Program-made: the position numbers and the translations under genes
Assembly: GCA_041178325.1 (NCBI GenBank)
Contig: JBEGVN010000088.1
Coordinates: forward strand, 21,526 to 85,525
Direction: 5' to 3'
DNA length: 64,000 bases
DNA from: UBA6136 sp041178325
GTDB taxonomy: Bacteria > Pseudomonadota > Gammaproteobacteria > Methylococcales > Methylococcaceae
The notes under the pieces: model-generated
Database searches by the model: none
Told to the model about the DNA's origin: nothing
What the model saw: only the letters and a program-made list of their open reading frames with translations
Shown: piece by piece, positions 16,435 through 25,888 of the stretch
Position numbering within the stretch: the stretch's first letter is position 1
How the letters are laid out: every line of letters starts with the position of its first letter

Positions 16435-16497
16435 ACGATGCATTCAAGACCTTCCATTCTTTCTATTTCTGTCGAAGCCAACGACGAGAGCTGACTC

Positions 16498-18045
16498 ATG
16501 AGCGAGAAACTCATTATTTTTGATACCACCTTGCGTGATGGTGAACAGAGCCCTGGTGCGTCCATGACCCGCGATGAAAAAGTCCGGATCGCCAAGGCAC
16601 TTGAGCGGATGCGCGTGGATGTCATTGAGGCCGGGTTCCCAGCGGCAAGCCCTGGCGATTTTGAAGGAGTCCAGGCGGTTGCAAGATCCATTAAGGACAG
16701 TGTGGTCTGTGGACTTGCCAGAGCCCTTGATCGAGACATCGATCAAGCGGGTGAGGCTCTTAAGGATGCTGAGAGATCGAGAATCCATACCTTTATCGCG
16801 ACTTCTCCAATCCATATGCAGCTCAAGCTGAGGATGTCTCCGGACCAGGTGATTGAGCATGCAGTGAAGGCGGTTCAGCGTGCGCGCCGCTATACGGACA
16901 ATGTGGAATTCTCTCCCGAGGATGCCGGACGCTCTGAAGAAGACTTTCTGTGCAGGATTCTTGAGGCCGTCATTGATGCGGGCGCGACCACGCTGAATAT
17001 TCCCGATACGGTGGGGTACAGCATGCCTGATCTCTTTGGCCAAACCATTCGCCGTCTCCGTGAGCGCATTCCGAACGCTGACAAGGCCATCTTCTCGGTG
17101 CACTGCCATAACGATCTTGGGCTTGCTGTTGCGAATTCCTTGTCTGCGGTCATGAATGGAGCACGACAGGTCGAATGCACAATCAATGGGTTAGGGGAGC
17201 GTGCAGGTAATGCTGCGCTTGAGGAAGTGGTTATGGCGGTCAAGACCCGAAAGGATGTCTTTCCCTGTCATACGGATATCGATACCCGAGAGATCGTAGC
17301 TTGCTCCAAGCTGGTGTCGAACATTACGGGTTTTCCGGTCCAGCCCAACAAGGCCATCGTTGGCGCCAATGCCTTTGCTCATGAATCGGGCATTCATCAG
17401 GATGGCGTCCTGAAACATCGCGAAACCTACGAAATCATGTGCGCAGAAGATGTGGGCTGGAGCGCCAATCGAATGGTCCTTGGCAAACATTCAGGACGAA
17501 ATGCCTTCAGAACCCGCATGGCCGAGTTGGGCATTGAATTCTCCTCCGAAGCAGAGCTTAATGAAGCGTTTTCGAGATTCAAGGATCTGGCTGACAAGAA
17601 ACATGAAATCTTTGATGAGGATCTTCAGGCGCTGATCACCGATGCCGGTGATATGGCAGATGATGAAGGTGTCCGCTTGGTTTCCTTGAGAGCTTCAAGC
17701 GAAACCGGTGAGCAGCCGTCGGCCAGAGTGACAGTCCGCGTCGATCAGGACGAACTGACCGCAACGGCGACCGGAGGCGGGGTAGTCGATGCCAGCCTAA
17801 AGGCAATTGAAGCGGTTCTGAAAACGAATGCTCAGCTTCTGCTTTATTCGGTCAACAATATCACCACGGGAACGGATGCCCAAGGTGAAGTCACAGTAAG
17901 ACTCGAAAAAGGCGGCCGCATCGTCAATGGACAGGGCGCCGACACCGATATCGTCATTGCTTCGGCTAAGGCCTATCTCAATGCGGTAAACAAACTGAGA
18001 ACGCCGCAGTCGCGGATGCATCCTCAAGCCGGATCGGATGTTTAA
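16498..18045 (+). CDS. leuA: 2-Isopropylmalate synthase
   Basis: First committed enzyme of leucine synthesis, condensing acetyl-CoA with 2-oxoisovalerate; 515 residues as in E. coli LeuA (523). The DRE-TIM lyase start TTLRDGEQSPGASM is at about 9-22, the metal-binding HCHNDLGLAVANS near 202-214, and INGLGERAGNAALEEVVMA near 228-246. GKHSGRNAFRTRM marks the linker, and residues about 390-510 form the leucine-sensing regulatory domain. The preceding 224 bases hold a promoter and a structured leader. It is followed closely by a DNA repair gene. Confidence 0.96.
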   Translation: MSEKLIIFDTTLRDGEQSPGASMTRDEKVRIAKALERMRVDVIEAGFPAASPGDFEGVQAVARSIKDSVVCGLARALDRDIDQAGEALKDAERSRIHTFIATSPIHMQLKLRMSPDQVIEHAVKAVQRARRYTDNVEFSPEDAGRSEEDFLCRILEAVIDAGATTLNIPDTVGYSMPDLFGQTIRRLRERIPNADKAIFSVHCHNDLGLAVANSLSAVMNGARQVECTINGLGERAGNAALEEVVMAVKTRKDVFPCHTDIDTREIVACSKLVSNITGFPVQPNKAIVGANAFAHESGIHQDGVLKHRETYEIMCAEDVGWSANRMVLGKHSGRNAFRTRMAELGIEFSSEAELNEAFSRFKDLADKKHEIFDEDLQALITDAGDMADDEGVRLVSLRASSETGEQPSARVTVRVDQDELTATATGGGVVDASLKAIEAVLKTNAQLLLYSVNNITTGTDAQGEVTVRLEKGGRIVNGQGADTDIVIASAKAYLNAVNKLRTPQSRMHPQAGSDV

Positions 18046-18051
18046 GTACGA

Positions 18052-18726
18052 ATGACCGTTGGGGCATCACGCGATCCGTATCTTGAAGCCATGGGGATTC
18101 AAGAATATGTGCAAAGGAAATGCCCCTCCGCGCCCGATGGGGGGGCTGACGGCTCATCAGAGGGAACTGGCTTGAATGCCGATTGGGACGCGCTTCAGCG
18201 GGATGTGTCGACCTGTACGCGCTGCTCTCTTCACGAGACGCGAACCCAGACTGTTTTTGGTATTGGGAATCCTGAGGCCGACTGGTTATTCATTGGAGAA
18301 GCACCAGGTGAGCAAGAGGACCTTCGCGGGGAGCCTTTCGTCGGTCGTGCAGGCCAGCTTTTGGACGAGATGATTCGCGCACTGGGTCTTGAGCGCGAAA
18401 AGGTCTTTATCGCCAACGTGCTCAAGTGTAGACCCCCGAAGAACCGTGATCCTTCCTCTGAGGAGGTAGTGGCTTGTGAACCCTTTTTGCTTCAGCAGGT
18501 CAGAATGGTTGGGCCCAAGATCATCGTGGCAGTCGGAAGAATCGCTGCACAAAATCTTCTCAAAACACAGGTTCCGATTGGTAAGTTGCGGGGTGAGGTG
18601 CATTACTATGAAGGGATTCCGGTTGTCGTGACCTACCACCCGGCCTATCTGCTGAGATCCCAGACCGAAAAAAGACGGGCTTGGGAAGACTTGAAGCTTG
18701 CTCGCAGGACGCTTTCTTTGAGCTAA
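18052..18726 (+). CDS. Family 4 uracil-DNA glycosylase (Fe-S)
   Basis: Removes uracil from DNA; 224 residues. Motif 1 GEAPGEQEDLRGEPFVGRAGQLLD (about 83-106) and motif 2 YHPAYLLR (about 191-198) are those of family 4. Four Cys that can hold a 4Fe-4S cluster are visible: CTRC near 63-66, KCRPP near 125 and ACEPF near 141. An extension of about 45 residues precedes the domain, rich in Pro, Gly and Asp and probably disordered, as in many gammaproteobacterial members. Start spacing is 6 bases after leuA, so it is likely cotranscribed. Confidence 0.92.
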   Translation: MTVGASRDPYLEAMGIQEYVQRKCPSAPDGGADGSSEGTGLNADWDALQRDVSTCTRCSLHETRTQTVFGIGNPEADWLFIGEAPGEQEDLRGEPFVGRAGQLLDEMIRALGLEREKVFIANVLKCRPPKNRDPSSEEVVACEPFLLQQVRMVGPKIIVAVGRIAAQNLLKTQVPIGKLRGEVHYYEGIPVVVTYHPAYLLRSQTEKRRAWEDLKLARRTLSLS

Positions 18727-18730
18727 AAGC

Positions 18731-19282
18731 ATGTGGGATTTTCTTCTGGACAGCTTTGACCGACTGCGTCGCACCGTTATCTACGACGCGCAAGTTGATT
18801 TCTATTACCGCCATTTTCCGAGTCTTGTGGAAAACGCAGAATGCACCATGCGCCCTATGGTGCGCACCGATATCCCTTTGGTCCATGCAATCGAAACTTC
18901 GGCTTATGAGTTTCCATGGGAGCTTGAAACGTTTCGGTCCTGTTTTAAGGTGGGATACCACTGCTGGATCGCCGAAAGGGCACGCGAGGTGGTGGGGTAT
19001 GGCATCCTGACTATCGGGGCCGGAGAAAGCCATGTGCTCAACGTCTGTGTGTCGCCAAGCTATCAGGGAAAAGGCTATGGCCGAGTGATCTTCAATCAGC
19101 TGATTCAAGAGGCTCGGCGTTTCAAGGTCGAAACCATGTTTCTTGAGGTTCGTCCATCGAATCCCAAGGCAATCAGGCTGTATCGCTCGATTGGTTTTAA
19201 TGAAATCGGAACGCGTCGCGGCTACTATCCGGCCAAGGGTGGCCGCGAAGATGCCATAGTTATGGCATTAGCCGTTCTCTGA
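18731..19282 (+). CDS. rimI: Ribosomal protein alanine N-acetyltransferase RimI
   Basis: GNAT acetyltransferase, 183 residues, modifying the N-terminus of ribosomal protein S18. The acetyl-CoA loop SYQGKGYGRVIFNQLI (about 115-130) and LEVRPSNPKAIRLYRSIGFNEIGTRRGYYP (about 137-166) are the RimI signatures. It has about 38 extra N-terminal residues before MRPMVRTD, including aromatic-rich FYYRHFPS; an internal ATG there would give the normal length, but the longer frame starts only 4 bases after the glycosylase stop. The end overlaps the convergent channel gene by 15 bases. Confidence 0.88.
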   Translation: MWDFLLDSFDRLRRTVIYDAQVDFYYRHFPSLVENAECTMRPMVRTDIPLVHAIETSAYEFPWELETFRSCFKVGYHCWIAERAREVVGYGILTIGAGESHVLNVCVSPSYQGKGYGRVIFNQLIQEARRFKVETMFLEVRPSNPKAIRLYRSIGFNEIGTRRGYYPAKGGREDAIVMALAVL

Positions 19283-19987
19283 TCTGGCGCTTGCGCCTTC
19301 GGGCTTCTCTATGGGTGCAGTCTCCGTTGTTTCCATGAGGTGAAGCCCAACGAGACGCGCGATGACGATTCCGACGTACATTTGCCCGACAATGGCCTCA
19401 AGCGCTGCAATCATGGCGGCGAGGGGTTGAATTGGAGTGATGTCGCCATACCCTACCGTGGCCAAGGTGATCAAGCTGTAGTAAAGGTGCGTTCCTGAGC
19501 GAAAGACTGTTTCACCATGGGGGCAAAGCTCCGTGGAGCAGCCAAAGGAATGGGGAATAATCTCTTCGATCATCAAGAAAAGATTGGCGAATCCTGCTGC
19601 CATCAAAAGGTAGACGCAAACTGCGCCATAAAGGCGGCTGGTGGCATCAACCCGGCGGGTCACGAATACATCCTTTCCTACCAGCACCATGAAGCGAATG
19701 AAAAAGAACATCAAAAGACCCTGTCGGATCAGTGTAAAGATCATTTGATCTGAATAGACCAGCTCGGCAAACCAACTGCCGATCAGGATCCAAAGGATCG
19801 GAATAACGATCTTTTGTCGTTTCTTGTGCTCAGGAACGACCCGGATGCCCGTGGCCAGGATCCCAAGCCCAAAGACCGCTTCGATGGTGCGACCAAATAA
19901 ACCCTCATCAACCAAGAGTGGATAGCCGATTAAGAACAGGCAGATGGCTATCATCAAATGCTGAAAAATACTGCTGCGTTTACTCAT
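19268..19987 (-). CDS. Two-pore-helix type potassium channel protein
   Basis: Predicted K+ channel of 239 residues. The selectivity filter is TLATVGYGD (about residues 174-182), preceded by a pore helix and followed by an inner helix (AAMIAALEAIVGQMYVGIVIARLVGLH). In front of it are about five hydrophobic helices without the regular Arg pattern of a voltage sensor. A loop with two Cys (GCSTELCPHGE, near 149-159) before the pore could form a disulfide on the periplasmic side. No regulatory RCK domain is attached. Gating signal unknown. Confidence 0.85.
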   Translation of the reverse strand: MSKRSSIFQHLMIAICLFLIGYPLLVDEGLFGRTIEAVFGLGILATGIRVVPEHKKRQKIVIPILWILIGSWFAELVYSDQMIFTLIRQGLLMFFFIRFMVLVGKDVFVTRRVDATSRLYGAVCVYLLMAAGFANLFLMIEEIIPHSFGCSTELCPHGETVFRSGTHLYYSLITLATVGYGDITPIQPLAAMIAALEAIVGQMYVGIVIARLVGLHLMETTETAPIEKPEGASARSENG

Positions 19988-20002
19988 GGTGGCTTGGATG
20001 TA

Positions 20003-21250
20003 TCAAACATTGAGGAGTAGGCGAGACGGGTCTTCCAACAGTTCTTTGATGGTAAATAGAAACGAGACGGCCTCACGTCCGTCGATGATCCGATGATCGT
20101 AGGAAACGGCCAGATAGATGATGGGCCTGATCACAATTTCGCCATCTTCAACAACAGGTCGCTCCTTGATTGCATGCATCCCAAGGATCGCGCTCTGTGG
20201 GGGGTTCAGGATCGGTGTCGATAGCATGGAGCCAAAGATTCCGCCATTGGTAATGGTGAACGTTCCTCCAGTCAGTTCTTCATATCGCAGCTGTCCATCA
20301 CGACCGCGAACCGAGTAATCGACAATGGCCTTCTCAATTTCGGCAAACCCGAGTCGATCAGCGTTTCTGAGTACCGGAACAACAAGCCCGCGTTCCGTGG
20401 TCACGGCAATCCCAATGTCAAAGTAGTCGTGGTAGACAATGTCCTGATCCACGATAGAGGCATTCATGATGGGAAACCGCTTAAGAGCCTCGACGGATGC
20501 CTTGATGAAAAACGACATTAAACCGAGCTTCACCCCATGGGCTTGTTCAAAACGATTCCGATGCTCGTTGCGGAGTTGAAAGACCTTTTCGAGATTGACT
20601 TCGTTGAATGTCGTGAGCGTGGCTGTCGATCGTTGCGCCTCAATCATCCGCTCGGCAATCCGTGACCGGATCCGGCTCATGGGCACCCTGCGATCCCCTG
20701 GTCGATCGGCTACCTGAGCCAGTCGGGTGCCCGTATCGCCCTGTGTCGAAGGGGCTGAGGGCAGAGCTTGGCTGCGTTGTTCGATGACGTTTAGGACATC
20801 CTGCTTTGAGATGCGACCCGTGACGGGTATATCTGCGACGGTGAGCTGGTGCTCATTTAGAAGGCGCCTCACAGCTGGACTGACTGGTTGTTGTGGAGGC
20901 CTTGGCGTCAGGTTGGCCACGGGTTCCGGTATGGGTCGGGCGATCTCGGGCAGCACAGGTGGCAGCGGTGCTGTTACTTTAGGGGCCGGACCTTTGGTCG
21001 AGCCCTCGGCCTGGTCGGTATCAATCACCGCCAAGACGTCGCCTGGCAAAACAACGTCGCCGATGTCACGCCTTACTTCAATCAATTTCCCGTTTTGTGG
21101 TACCGGGACTTCAAGAATGACCTTATCGGTTTCAAGGTCGATCAAGGCTCCGTCCTTTTGGACTATCTCGCCGTTTTGATGATGCCAGCCGGCCACGGTT
21201 GCGTCGGAAACCGATTCCGGGAGGTTCGGGACCACAACTTCAATTCGCAT
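20003..21250 (-). CDS. sucB: 2-Oxoglutarate dehydrogenase E2, dihydrolipoyl succinyltransferase
   Basis: Core enzyme of the 2-oxoglutarate dehydrogenase complex, 415 residues. The lipoyl domain has the modified Lys in DLETDKVILEV (about 38-48), followed by a Pro/Ala-rich hinge, the E3-binding domain (SPAVRRLLNEHQL, near 125-137) and the catalytic domain with FNEVN, GIAVTTERGLVVPVLRNAD and the active-site His in SYDHRIIDGREA near 385-396. It follows sucA by 50 bases. No lpd gene (E3) is next to it, so the complex must use an E3 encoded elsewhere. Confidence 0.95.
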   Translation of the reverse strand: MRIEVVVPNLPESVSDATVAGWHHQNGEIVQKDGALIDLETDKVILEVPVPQNGKLIEVRRDIGDVVLPGDVLAVIDTDQAEGSTKGPAPKVTAPLPPVLPEIARPIPEPVANLTPRPPQQPVSPAVRRLLNEHQLTVADIPVTGRISKQDVLNVIEQRSQALPSAPSTQGDTGTRLAQVADRPGDRRVPMSRIRSRIAERMIEAQRSTATLTTFNEVNLEKVFQLRNEHRNRFEQAHGVKLGLMSFFIKASVEALKRFPIMNASIVDQDIVYHDYFDIGIAVTTERGLVVPVLRNADRLGFAEIEKAIVDYSVRGRDGQLRYEELTGGTFTITNGGIFGSMLSTPILNPPQSAILGMHAIKERPVVEDGEIVIRPIIYLAVSYDHRIIDGREAVSFLFTIKELLEDPSRLLLNV

Positions 21251-21300
21251 GAGATCGTTCTCGTACTACCAATGGGAACAGTCTATCCCACCTGAAAGAG

Positions 21301-24123
21301 TCAGTCTTGATCTGATTGACTGTCTAGGAGCCGGGGTTCGCCGTTAAGGGCAGCTTCAATCAATGCTCGCTGTTCAGAAAGGTGACGGTGATATTGCCCC
21401 ACAGCGGGTGCTGCACAAATCGGACGCGCGGCAAAGGAGAGAGGCAGGTCAGCGGGAATGGCCTTGTAAAGGCAATCCCGAATCTGATGCCAAGCCCCCT
21501 GGTTTTCAGGCTCCTCCTGACACCATACGACGCTGGTCATCCGGGTATATGGCGCAATGGCCTGTCTAAGCTCTGGCTCAGGAAAGGGGTACAGTTGCTC
21601 GATTCGAATGATCGCGGTTGATGCAATATCCTCCTTGCGACGCGCCTCAAGCAGGTCAAAATAGACCTTGCCGGAGCAGAGGACAAGGCGGTTAACCTCT
21701 TCAGGCCGGAGGTCGTCGACTTCCCCAATCACATTATTGAATTGACCATAGGACAACTCATCCAGGCTCGAAACAGCAAGCCGATGTCGAAGGAGGCTCT
21801 TGGGCGTCATGACGATCAAGGGCTTTCTATAAGCCCTAATGATCTGTCGGCGGAGCAAGTGAAAGATCTGTGCAGGGGTTGTCGGCACCACCACCTGCAT
21901 GTTGTCTTCCGCACAGAGCTGAAGGTACCGCTCGATTCGAGCGGAGGAATGCTCGGGGCCCTGTCCTTCATAACCATGAGGGAGGAACAGCGTTAATCCG
22001 CAAAGCCGTCCCCATTTGGACTCACCCGCGGCAATGAACTGGTCAATTACAACCTGTGCGTTGTTGGCAAAATCGCCAAATTGCGCCTCCCAGATTACGA
22101 GCACTTCGGGGGCTGAACTGCTGTATCCATACTCAAAGCCCAAGGCACCTTCCTCGGAAAGCAGCGAGTCATAAATCTGGAATTCAGCGGCCTTCTTACC
22201 CAGCTGCTGGAGTGGCGTATAGGTTTTTCCGGTTGTCTGATCGTGAAGGGTCGCATGGCGGTGAAAGAACGTTCCTCGTCCCACGTCTTGGCCGCTCAGC
22301 CGGATGGGGACCCCCGCCTTGAGGAGAGAGGCATAGGCGAGTGTTTCTGCAAAGCCCCAGTCGATGGGTTGAACGCCATGGCTCATGGCTCTTCGGCCTT
22401 CGAGAATCGCCTGGGTTCGGGGATGCAGGACAAAGCCCTCGGGGAGATTCAGAATCTGATCTGCAAGACCCTGAAGTTCTTCTTTCGGAAGCCCTGACTG
22501 ATAAGGGGTGGTCCAGTGATTGCCATGGTAGGCGGACCAGCTAGGCTTGGGATAGATCGCTTCGCCATCGATCAAGGGACGCGAGACGATATCATTTCGA
22601 TCGAGAGCTTCCTGATACTCCTCAACGAGCCGCTCGGTTTCTTCCACGTCCATGATTCCCGCAGTCACCAACTGCTCGGCATACAGCTCACGAACCGTGG
22701 GATGTTCCCGAATCATGCGGTACATCATGGGTTGGGTCACCGCAGGTTCATCTGCTTCGTTGTGGCCATGCCGGCGATAGCAGAGAAGATCAATGACCAC
22801 ATCCCGATTGAATTTCATGCGGTAATCGACCGCGAGCCGTGTCACGAAGAGAACGGCTTCCGGATCGTCACCATTCACGTGAAAAACCGGCGCCTGGATC
22901 ATGTTGGCAACATCGGTACAGTAGAGGGTGGAGCGGGCATCAAAGGGTGCGCTGGTCGTGAACCCGATCTGGTTGTTGATCACGATGTGAATGGTCCCGC
23001 CGGTCGTATAGGCGCGGGTTTCTGACATGTTAAGGGTTTCCATCACCACGCCTTGCCCAGCAAAAGCCGCATCGCCATGGATCAGGACCGCCATGACCTC
23101 ATCCTCTCCATTTCCTGACCTTCGATCCTGTCGTGCGCGAACAGAGCCCTCTGCGACAGGGTCAATGATTTCCAGGTGGGAAGGATTGAAGGCAAGTGCC
23201 GTATGGACGGGTCCATGTCGCGTCAGGATATTGGATGAAAACCCGCTGTGATATTTCACATCCCCTGCGCTGGCCAAAGGGGTCATCTTGGCTGTGCCTT
23301 CAAATTCTTCGAAAAGCGCTCCCGGTAACTTGCCGAGAACATTGACCAGTACATTGAGGCGACCACGATGGGCCATTCCGACGACCAGTTCTCGGATTCC
23401 CTTCTCACTGGCGTGTTCGATTAGCTCGTCAAGTAGCGGAATCAGACTCTCCGCACCCTCCAGTGAAAATCGTTTCTGACCCACGTATTTTCGGTGGAGG
23501 TAGCGCTCAATGCCTTCTGCAGCAGTCAGCGCCCGAAGGATAGCCTTGCGGCTCTCGGGATCGGGAAGCCCGCGGCTACGCGTGTTTTCAAGACGATACT
23601 GAATCCACTGGCGAATCTCGCTGTCGACTATATGCAGGTACTCTGCTCCAACATGTTCGCAATAGGTCTGTTGCAAATAGCTCAAAATCTCCCTGAGGGG
23701 GAGTTTCCTTTGCGAGTCGAGGACATCGATGTAAAAGGCGGTATCGAGATCCTGTGGGCTTAGACCGTAGTGGGAGGGCTCGAGGTCACGAAGCCGGGGA
23801 GGGGTTCCCAGTTTCAGGGGGTTATTGTCGGCAACCTGATGCCCGCGCATGCGGTATTGGCTGATCAGTCGCTCGACGGCGGCTTGGCGCCGAATGCGAA
23901 GCTCAGCGTCACCCTCTGTGACTTGAGGCTGCGTGGGGGTGCCCAGAAAGGCTTGGGCATAGCCGTTATCAGGAAGGGCAGAAAACTTTGCCCGCCAACT
24001 GGCATCCACGGATTCGGGATCACGCAGAAATCGCTGGTAGAGATCTTCCAGAAATCCGAGGTTATCCTCGGCAATCGCACCAGAACCCTCAAAAAGATCC
24101 TTGAGTTCACTCATAAGCATCAT
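21301..24123 (-). CDS. sucA: 2-Oxoglutarate dehydrogenase E1 component
   Basis: Thiamine diphosphate-dependent decarboxylase of 2-oxoglutarate in the TCA cycle, about 940 residues (E. coli 933). The N-terminal FLEDLYQRFLRDPESVDASWR tethers it to E2, AHRGRLNVLVNVLGK is at about 249-263, and the cofactor motif GDAAFAGQG...NNQIGFTTS near 350-395. Three in-frame ATGs open the gene; the one at 24114 gives the family-typical start MSELKDLFEG and may be the true one. Followed by sucB in the same direction. A complete oxidative TCA cycle is implied. Confidence 0.96.
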   Translation of the reverse strand: MMLMSELKDLFEGSGAIAEDNLGFLEDLYQRFLRDPESVDASWRAKFSALPDNGYAQAFLGTPTQPQVTEGDAELRIRRQAAVERLISQYRMRGHQVADNNPLKLGTPPRLRDLEPSHYGLSPQDLDTAFYIDVLDSQRKLPLREILSYLQQTYCEHVGAEYLHIVDSEIRQWIQYRLENTRSRGLPDPESRKAILRALTAAEGIERYLHRKYVGQKRFSLEGAESLIPLLDELIEHASEKGIRELVVGMAHRGRLNVLVNVLGKLPGALFEEFEGTAKMTPLASAGDVKYHSGFSSNILTRHGPVHTALAFNPSHLEIIDPVAEGSVRARQDRRSGNGEDEVMAVLIHGDAAFAGQGVVMETLNMSETRAYTTGGTIHIVINNQIGFTTSAPFDARSTLYCTDVANMIQAPVFHVNGDDPEAVLFVTRLAVDYRMKFNRDVVIDLLCYRRHGHNEADEPAVTQPMMYRMIREHPTVRELYAEQLVTAGIMDVEETERLVEEYQEALDRNDIVSRPLIDGEAIYPKPSWSAYHGNHWTTPYQSGLPKEELQGLADQILNLPEGFVLHPRTQAILEGRRAMSHGVQPIDWGFAETLAYASLLKAGVPIRLSGQDVGRGTFFHRHATLHDQTTGKTYTPLQQLGKKAAEFQIYDSLLSEEGALGFEYGYSSSAPEVLVIWEAQFGDFANNAQVVIDQFIAAGESKWGRLCGLTLFLPHGYEGQGPEHSSARIERYLQLCAEDNMQVVVPTTPAQIFHLLRRQIIRAYRKPLIVMTPKSLLRHRLAVSSLDELSYGQFNNVIGEVDDLRPEEVNRLVLCSGKVYFDLLEARRKEDIASTAIIRIEQLYPFPEPELRQAIAPYTRMTSVVWCQEEPENQGAWHQIRDCLYKAIPADLPLSFAARPICAAPAVGQYHRHLSEQRALIEAALNGEPRLLDSQSDQD

Positions 24124-24204
24124 TGTATCGGTTCAAGCTCTGTGTGAAAGATTTTTCCCACAAATCCCGAGTAAAGAACTATGTTTTTGTTGGAGCCTTA
24201 TCAA

Positions 24205-24222
24205 GGGCATGTGAAAATGCCC
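24205..24222 (+). promoter_or_regulatory. Small hairpin just before moaA
   Basis: GGGCAT and ATGCCC pair perfectly around a 6-base loop (GTGAAA), ending 2 bases before the moaA ATG. It covers the place where a ribosome site would be, so it may lower translation. It does not resemble the large molybdenum-cofactor riboswitch. Confidence 0.3.
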
Positions 24223-24224
24223 AA

Positions 24225-25247
24225 ATGAATAGAGTGGCATCTTTACCCCAAGTTCCAGAACGGCCCCAGCTCATTGATTCCTTTGGGCGTGAGGTCACCT
24301 ATGTTCGATTGTCGATCACGGATCGTTGCGATTTCAGATGCGTCTATTGCATGGCGGAAAAGATGGAATTTCTGCCGCGCAGCGATATCCTGAGCCTTGA
24401 GGAAATTGCGCTGGTAGCTCGCGCTTTTGTCGAGCTGGGCGTCAGCAAGATCCGTCTGACCGGTGGCGAACCCCTGGTCCGAAAGGGCGTGTTGGATCTG
24501 GCTCGAAGTATCGGCGGTATTCAGGGGCTTGGCGCACTGGTTATGACGACCAATGGTTCGAGGCTCGCTCAGATGGCCAAGGATCTTAAAGCTGCTGGAG
24601 TTTCACGAGTCAACATCAGTCTGGATAGTCTGGATCCGGTACGTTTTCGGAAGCTGACCCGCGTGGGTGAACTGCAGGATGTCCTTTCTGGTATAGAAGC
24701 AGCCCGTCACGCGGGTTTTGAGTCCCTGAAGTTGAACGCAGTGGTCTTGCGCAATCGAAACCACGATGAGGTTGTTGGACTGGTTAGATTCGCCGTCGAG
24801 CGGGAACTCGATATTAGCTTTATTGAGGAAATGCCACTTGGCGATGTCGGTGAGCGGCTTCGCGGGGAGGAGTTTTATCCCAGTGACGCCATCCGCCAGG
24901 ACTTGTCTGAGGTCTTCGAGCTTTTACCATCGACCCATGTTTCCGGGGGACCTGCGCGATACTGGCATTTGGCAGGACATGCAACTCGCGTCGGCTTTAT
25001 TTCTCCCCACAGCCAAAACTTTTGTGGGTCCTGCAATCGCGTCCGGGTCACAGCCGAAGGGCGTCTTTTGCTCTGTCTTGGGAATGAGCACTCCGTGGAT
25101 CTGCGTTCTGTCCTCAGAGGCTCAGGAACGCTGGATGCCGTTAAAGCGACGATACGCGACGCGATGGCTCTCAAGCCGGAACGCCATCATTTCACGCTAG
25201 ACGCAGCGCCGGTGATCTTTCGCCACATGAATCTGACCGGCGGCTAG
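24225..25247 (+). CDS. moaA: GTP 3',8-cyclase MoaA (molybdenum cofactor)
   Basis: Radical SAM enzyme that starts molybdenum cofactor synthesis from GTP; 340 residues from the chosen ATG. The N-terminal cluster motif CDFRCVYC (CX3CX2C) is at about 34-41, the C-terminal cluster ligands are in CGSCNRVRVTAEGRLLLC (CX2CX13C) near 270-287, and the protein ends in the double glycine (LTGG) needed for activity. A further 34 in-frame codons lie upstream but are unlike the family. It converges on moaB with no gap, and no other moa or moe gene is near. Confidence 0.95.
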   Translation: MNRVASLPQVPERPQLIDSFGREVTYVRLSITDRCDFRCVYCMAEKMEFLPRSDILSLEEIALVARAFVELGVSKIRLTGGEPLVRKGVLDLARSIGGIQGLGALVMTTNGSRLAQMAKDLKAAGVSRVNISLDSLDPVRFRKLTRVGELQDVLSGIEAARHAGFESLKLNAVVLRNRNHDEVVGLVRFAVERELDISFIEEMPLGDVGERLRGEEFYPSDAIRQDLSEVFELLPSTHVSGGPARYWHLAGHATRVGFISPHSQNFCGSCNRVRVTAEGRLLLCLGNEHSVDLRSVLRGSGTLDAVKATIRDAMALKPERHHFTLDAAPVIFRHMNLTGG

Positions 25248-25814
25248 TCAACCCTTCTTAAGTCTCGGGATGAGTTCGACCAGATTACAAGGGCGTGTTC
25301 GATAGTCGAGTTGTGGTCGGATGATCTTTTCCCATCCCAGGCGGCAGGCCCCCGAAGAGCCCGGAAGGCAAAAGATATAGGTCCCATTGGCAACGCCAGC
25401 CAATGCGCGAGACTGGATGGTCGAGGTTCCGATTTCCTCGTAGGAAAGTAGTCTGAAAGTCTCGCCAAAACCGTCGAGTGTCTTATCAAAGAGAACTTGG
25501 GCGGCTTCCGGGGTGCCATCACGACCGGTGACGCCCGTTCCTCCGGTGGAGAGAATGACATCCACTTCTGCTTGGGCAATCCAGTTGGAGAGAACGGCCC
25601 GAATGGCATAGGGGTCGTCTCTCACGATCTCCCTCAAGGGAGGGAGATGACCTGCCTCGCGGATACTGTTTTCAAGCAGTTGACCTGATCCATCGTTTTC
25701 AAGTGTTCGCGTGTCAGAAACAGTCAGTATGGCGATCTTCAGGGGTAGGAAGGTGCGTTCGTTCAATCTGGGTTCCTCTCGTGTTGGCGGAGACCCCGCC
25801 TCGCAACCCGCCAA
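25248..25814 (-). CDS. moaB: Molybdenum cofactor protein MoaB
   Basis: MoaB/MogA-family protein (188 residues) that adenylylates molybdopterin or a precursor. LKIAILTVSDTRTLENDGSGQLL (about 26-48), VILSTGGTGVTGRDGTPEA (about 85-103) and the late FCLPGSSGACRLGWEKII (about 148-165) are typical. The first 20 residues, rich in Pro, Arg and Glu, are extra. MoaB in many bacteria replaces or complements MogA. It lies tail to tail with moaA, and its promoter would be shared with the divergent kup gene. Confidence 0.93.
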   Translation of the reverse strand: MAGCEAGSPPTREEPRLNERTFLPLKIAILTVSDTRTLENDGSGQLLENSIREAGHLPPLREIVRDDPYAIRAVLSNWIAQAEVDVILSTGGTGVTGRDGTPEAAQVLFDKTLDGFGETFRLLSYEEIGTSTIQSRALAGVANGTYIFCLPGSSGACRLGWEKIIRPQLDYRTRPCNLVELIPRLKKG

Positions 25815-25888
25815 GGGCGTGGCTATAATGCTCCTTCATTGTAACCAATGGACCCCATGGGCCCTAATTGCTGAATCCTGAGAATTCG

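Noticed and set aside
22516..23025. Plus-strand open frame of 169 codons
   Set aside because: Lies antisense within sucA, whose protein is fully conserved there.
24123..24224. Molybdenum cofactor riboswitch before moaA
   Set aside because: Only about 100 bases are free and just one short hairpin is seen, not the multi-stem Moco motif.
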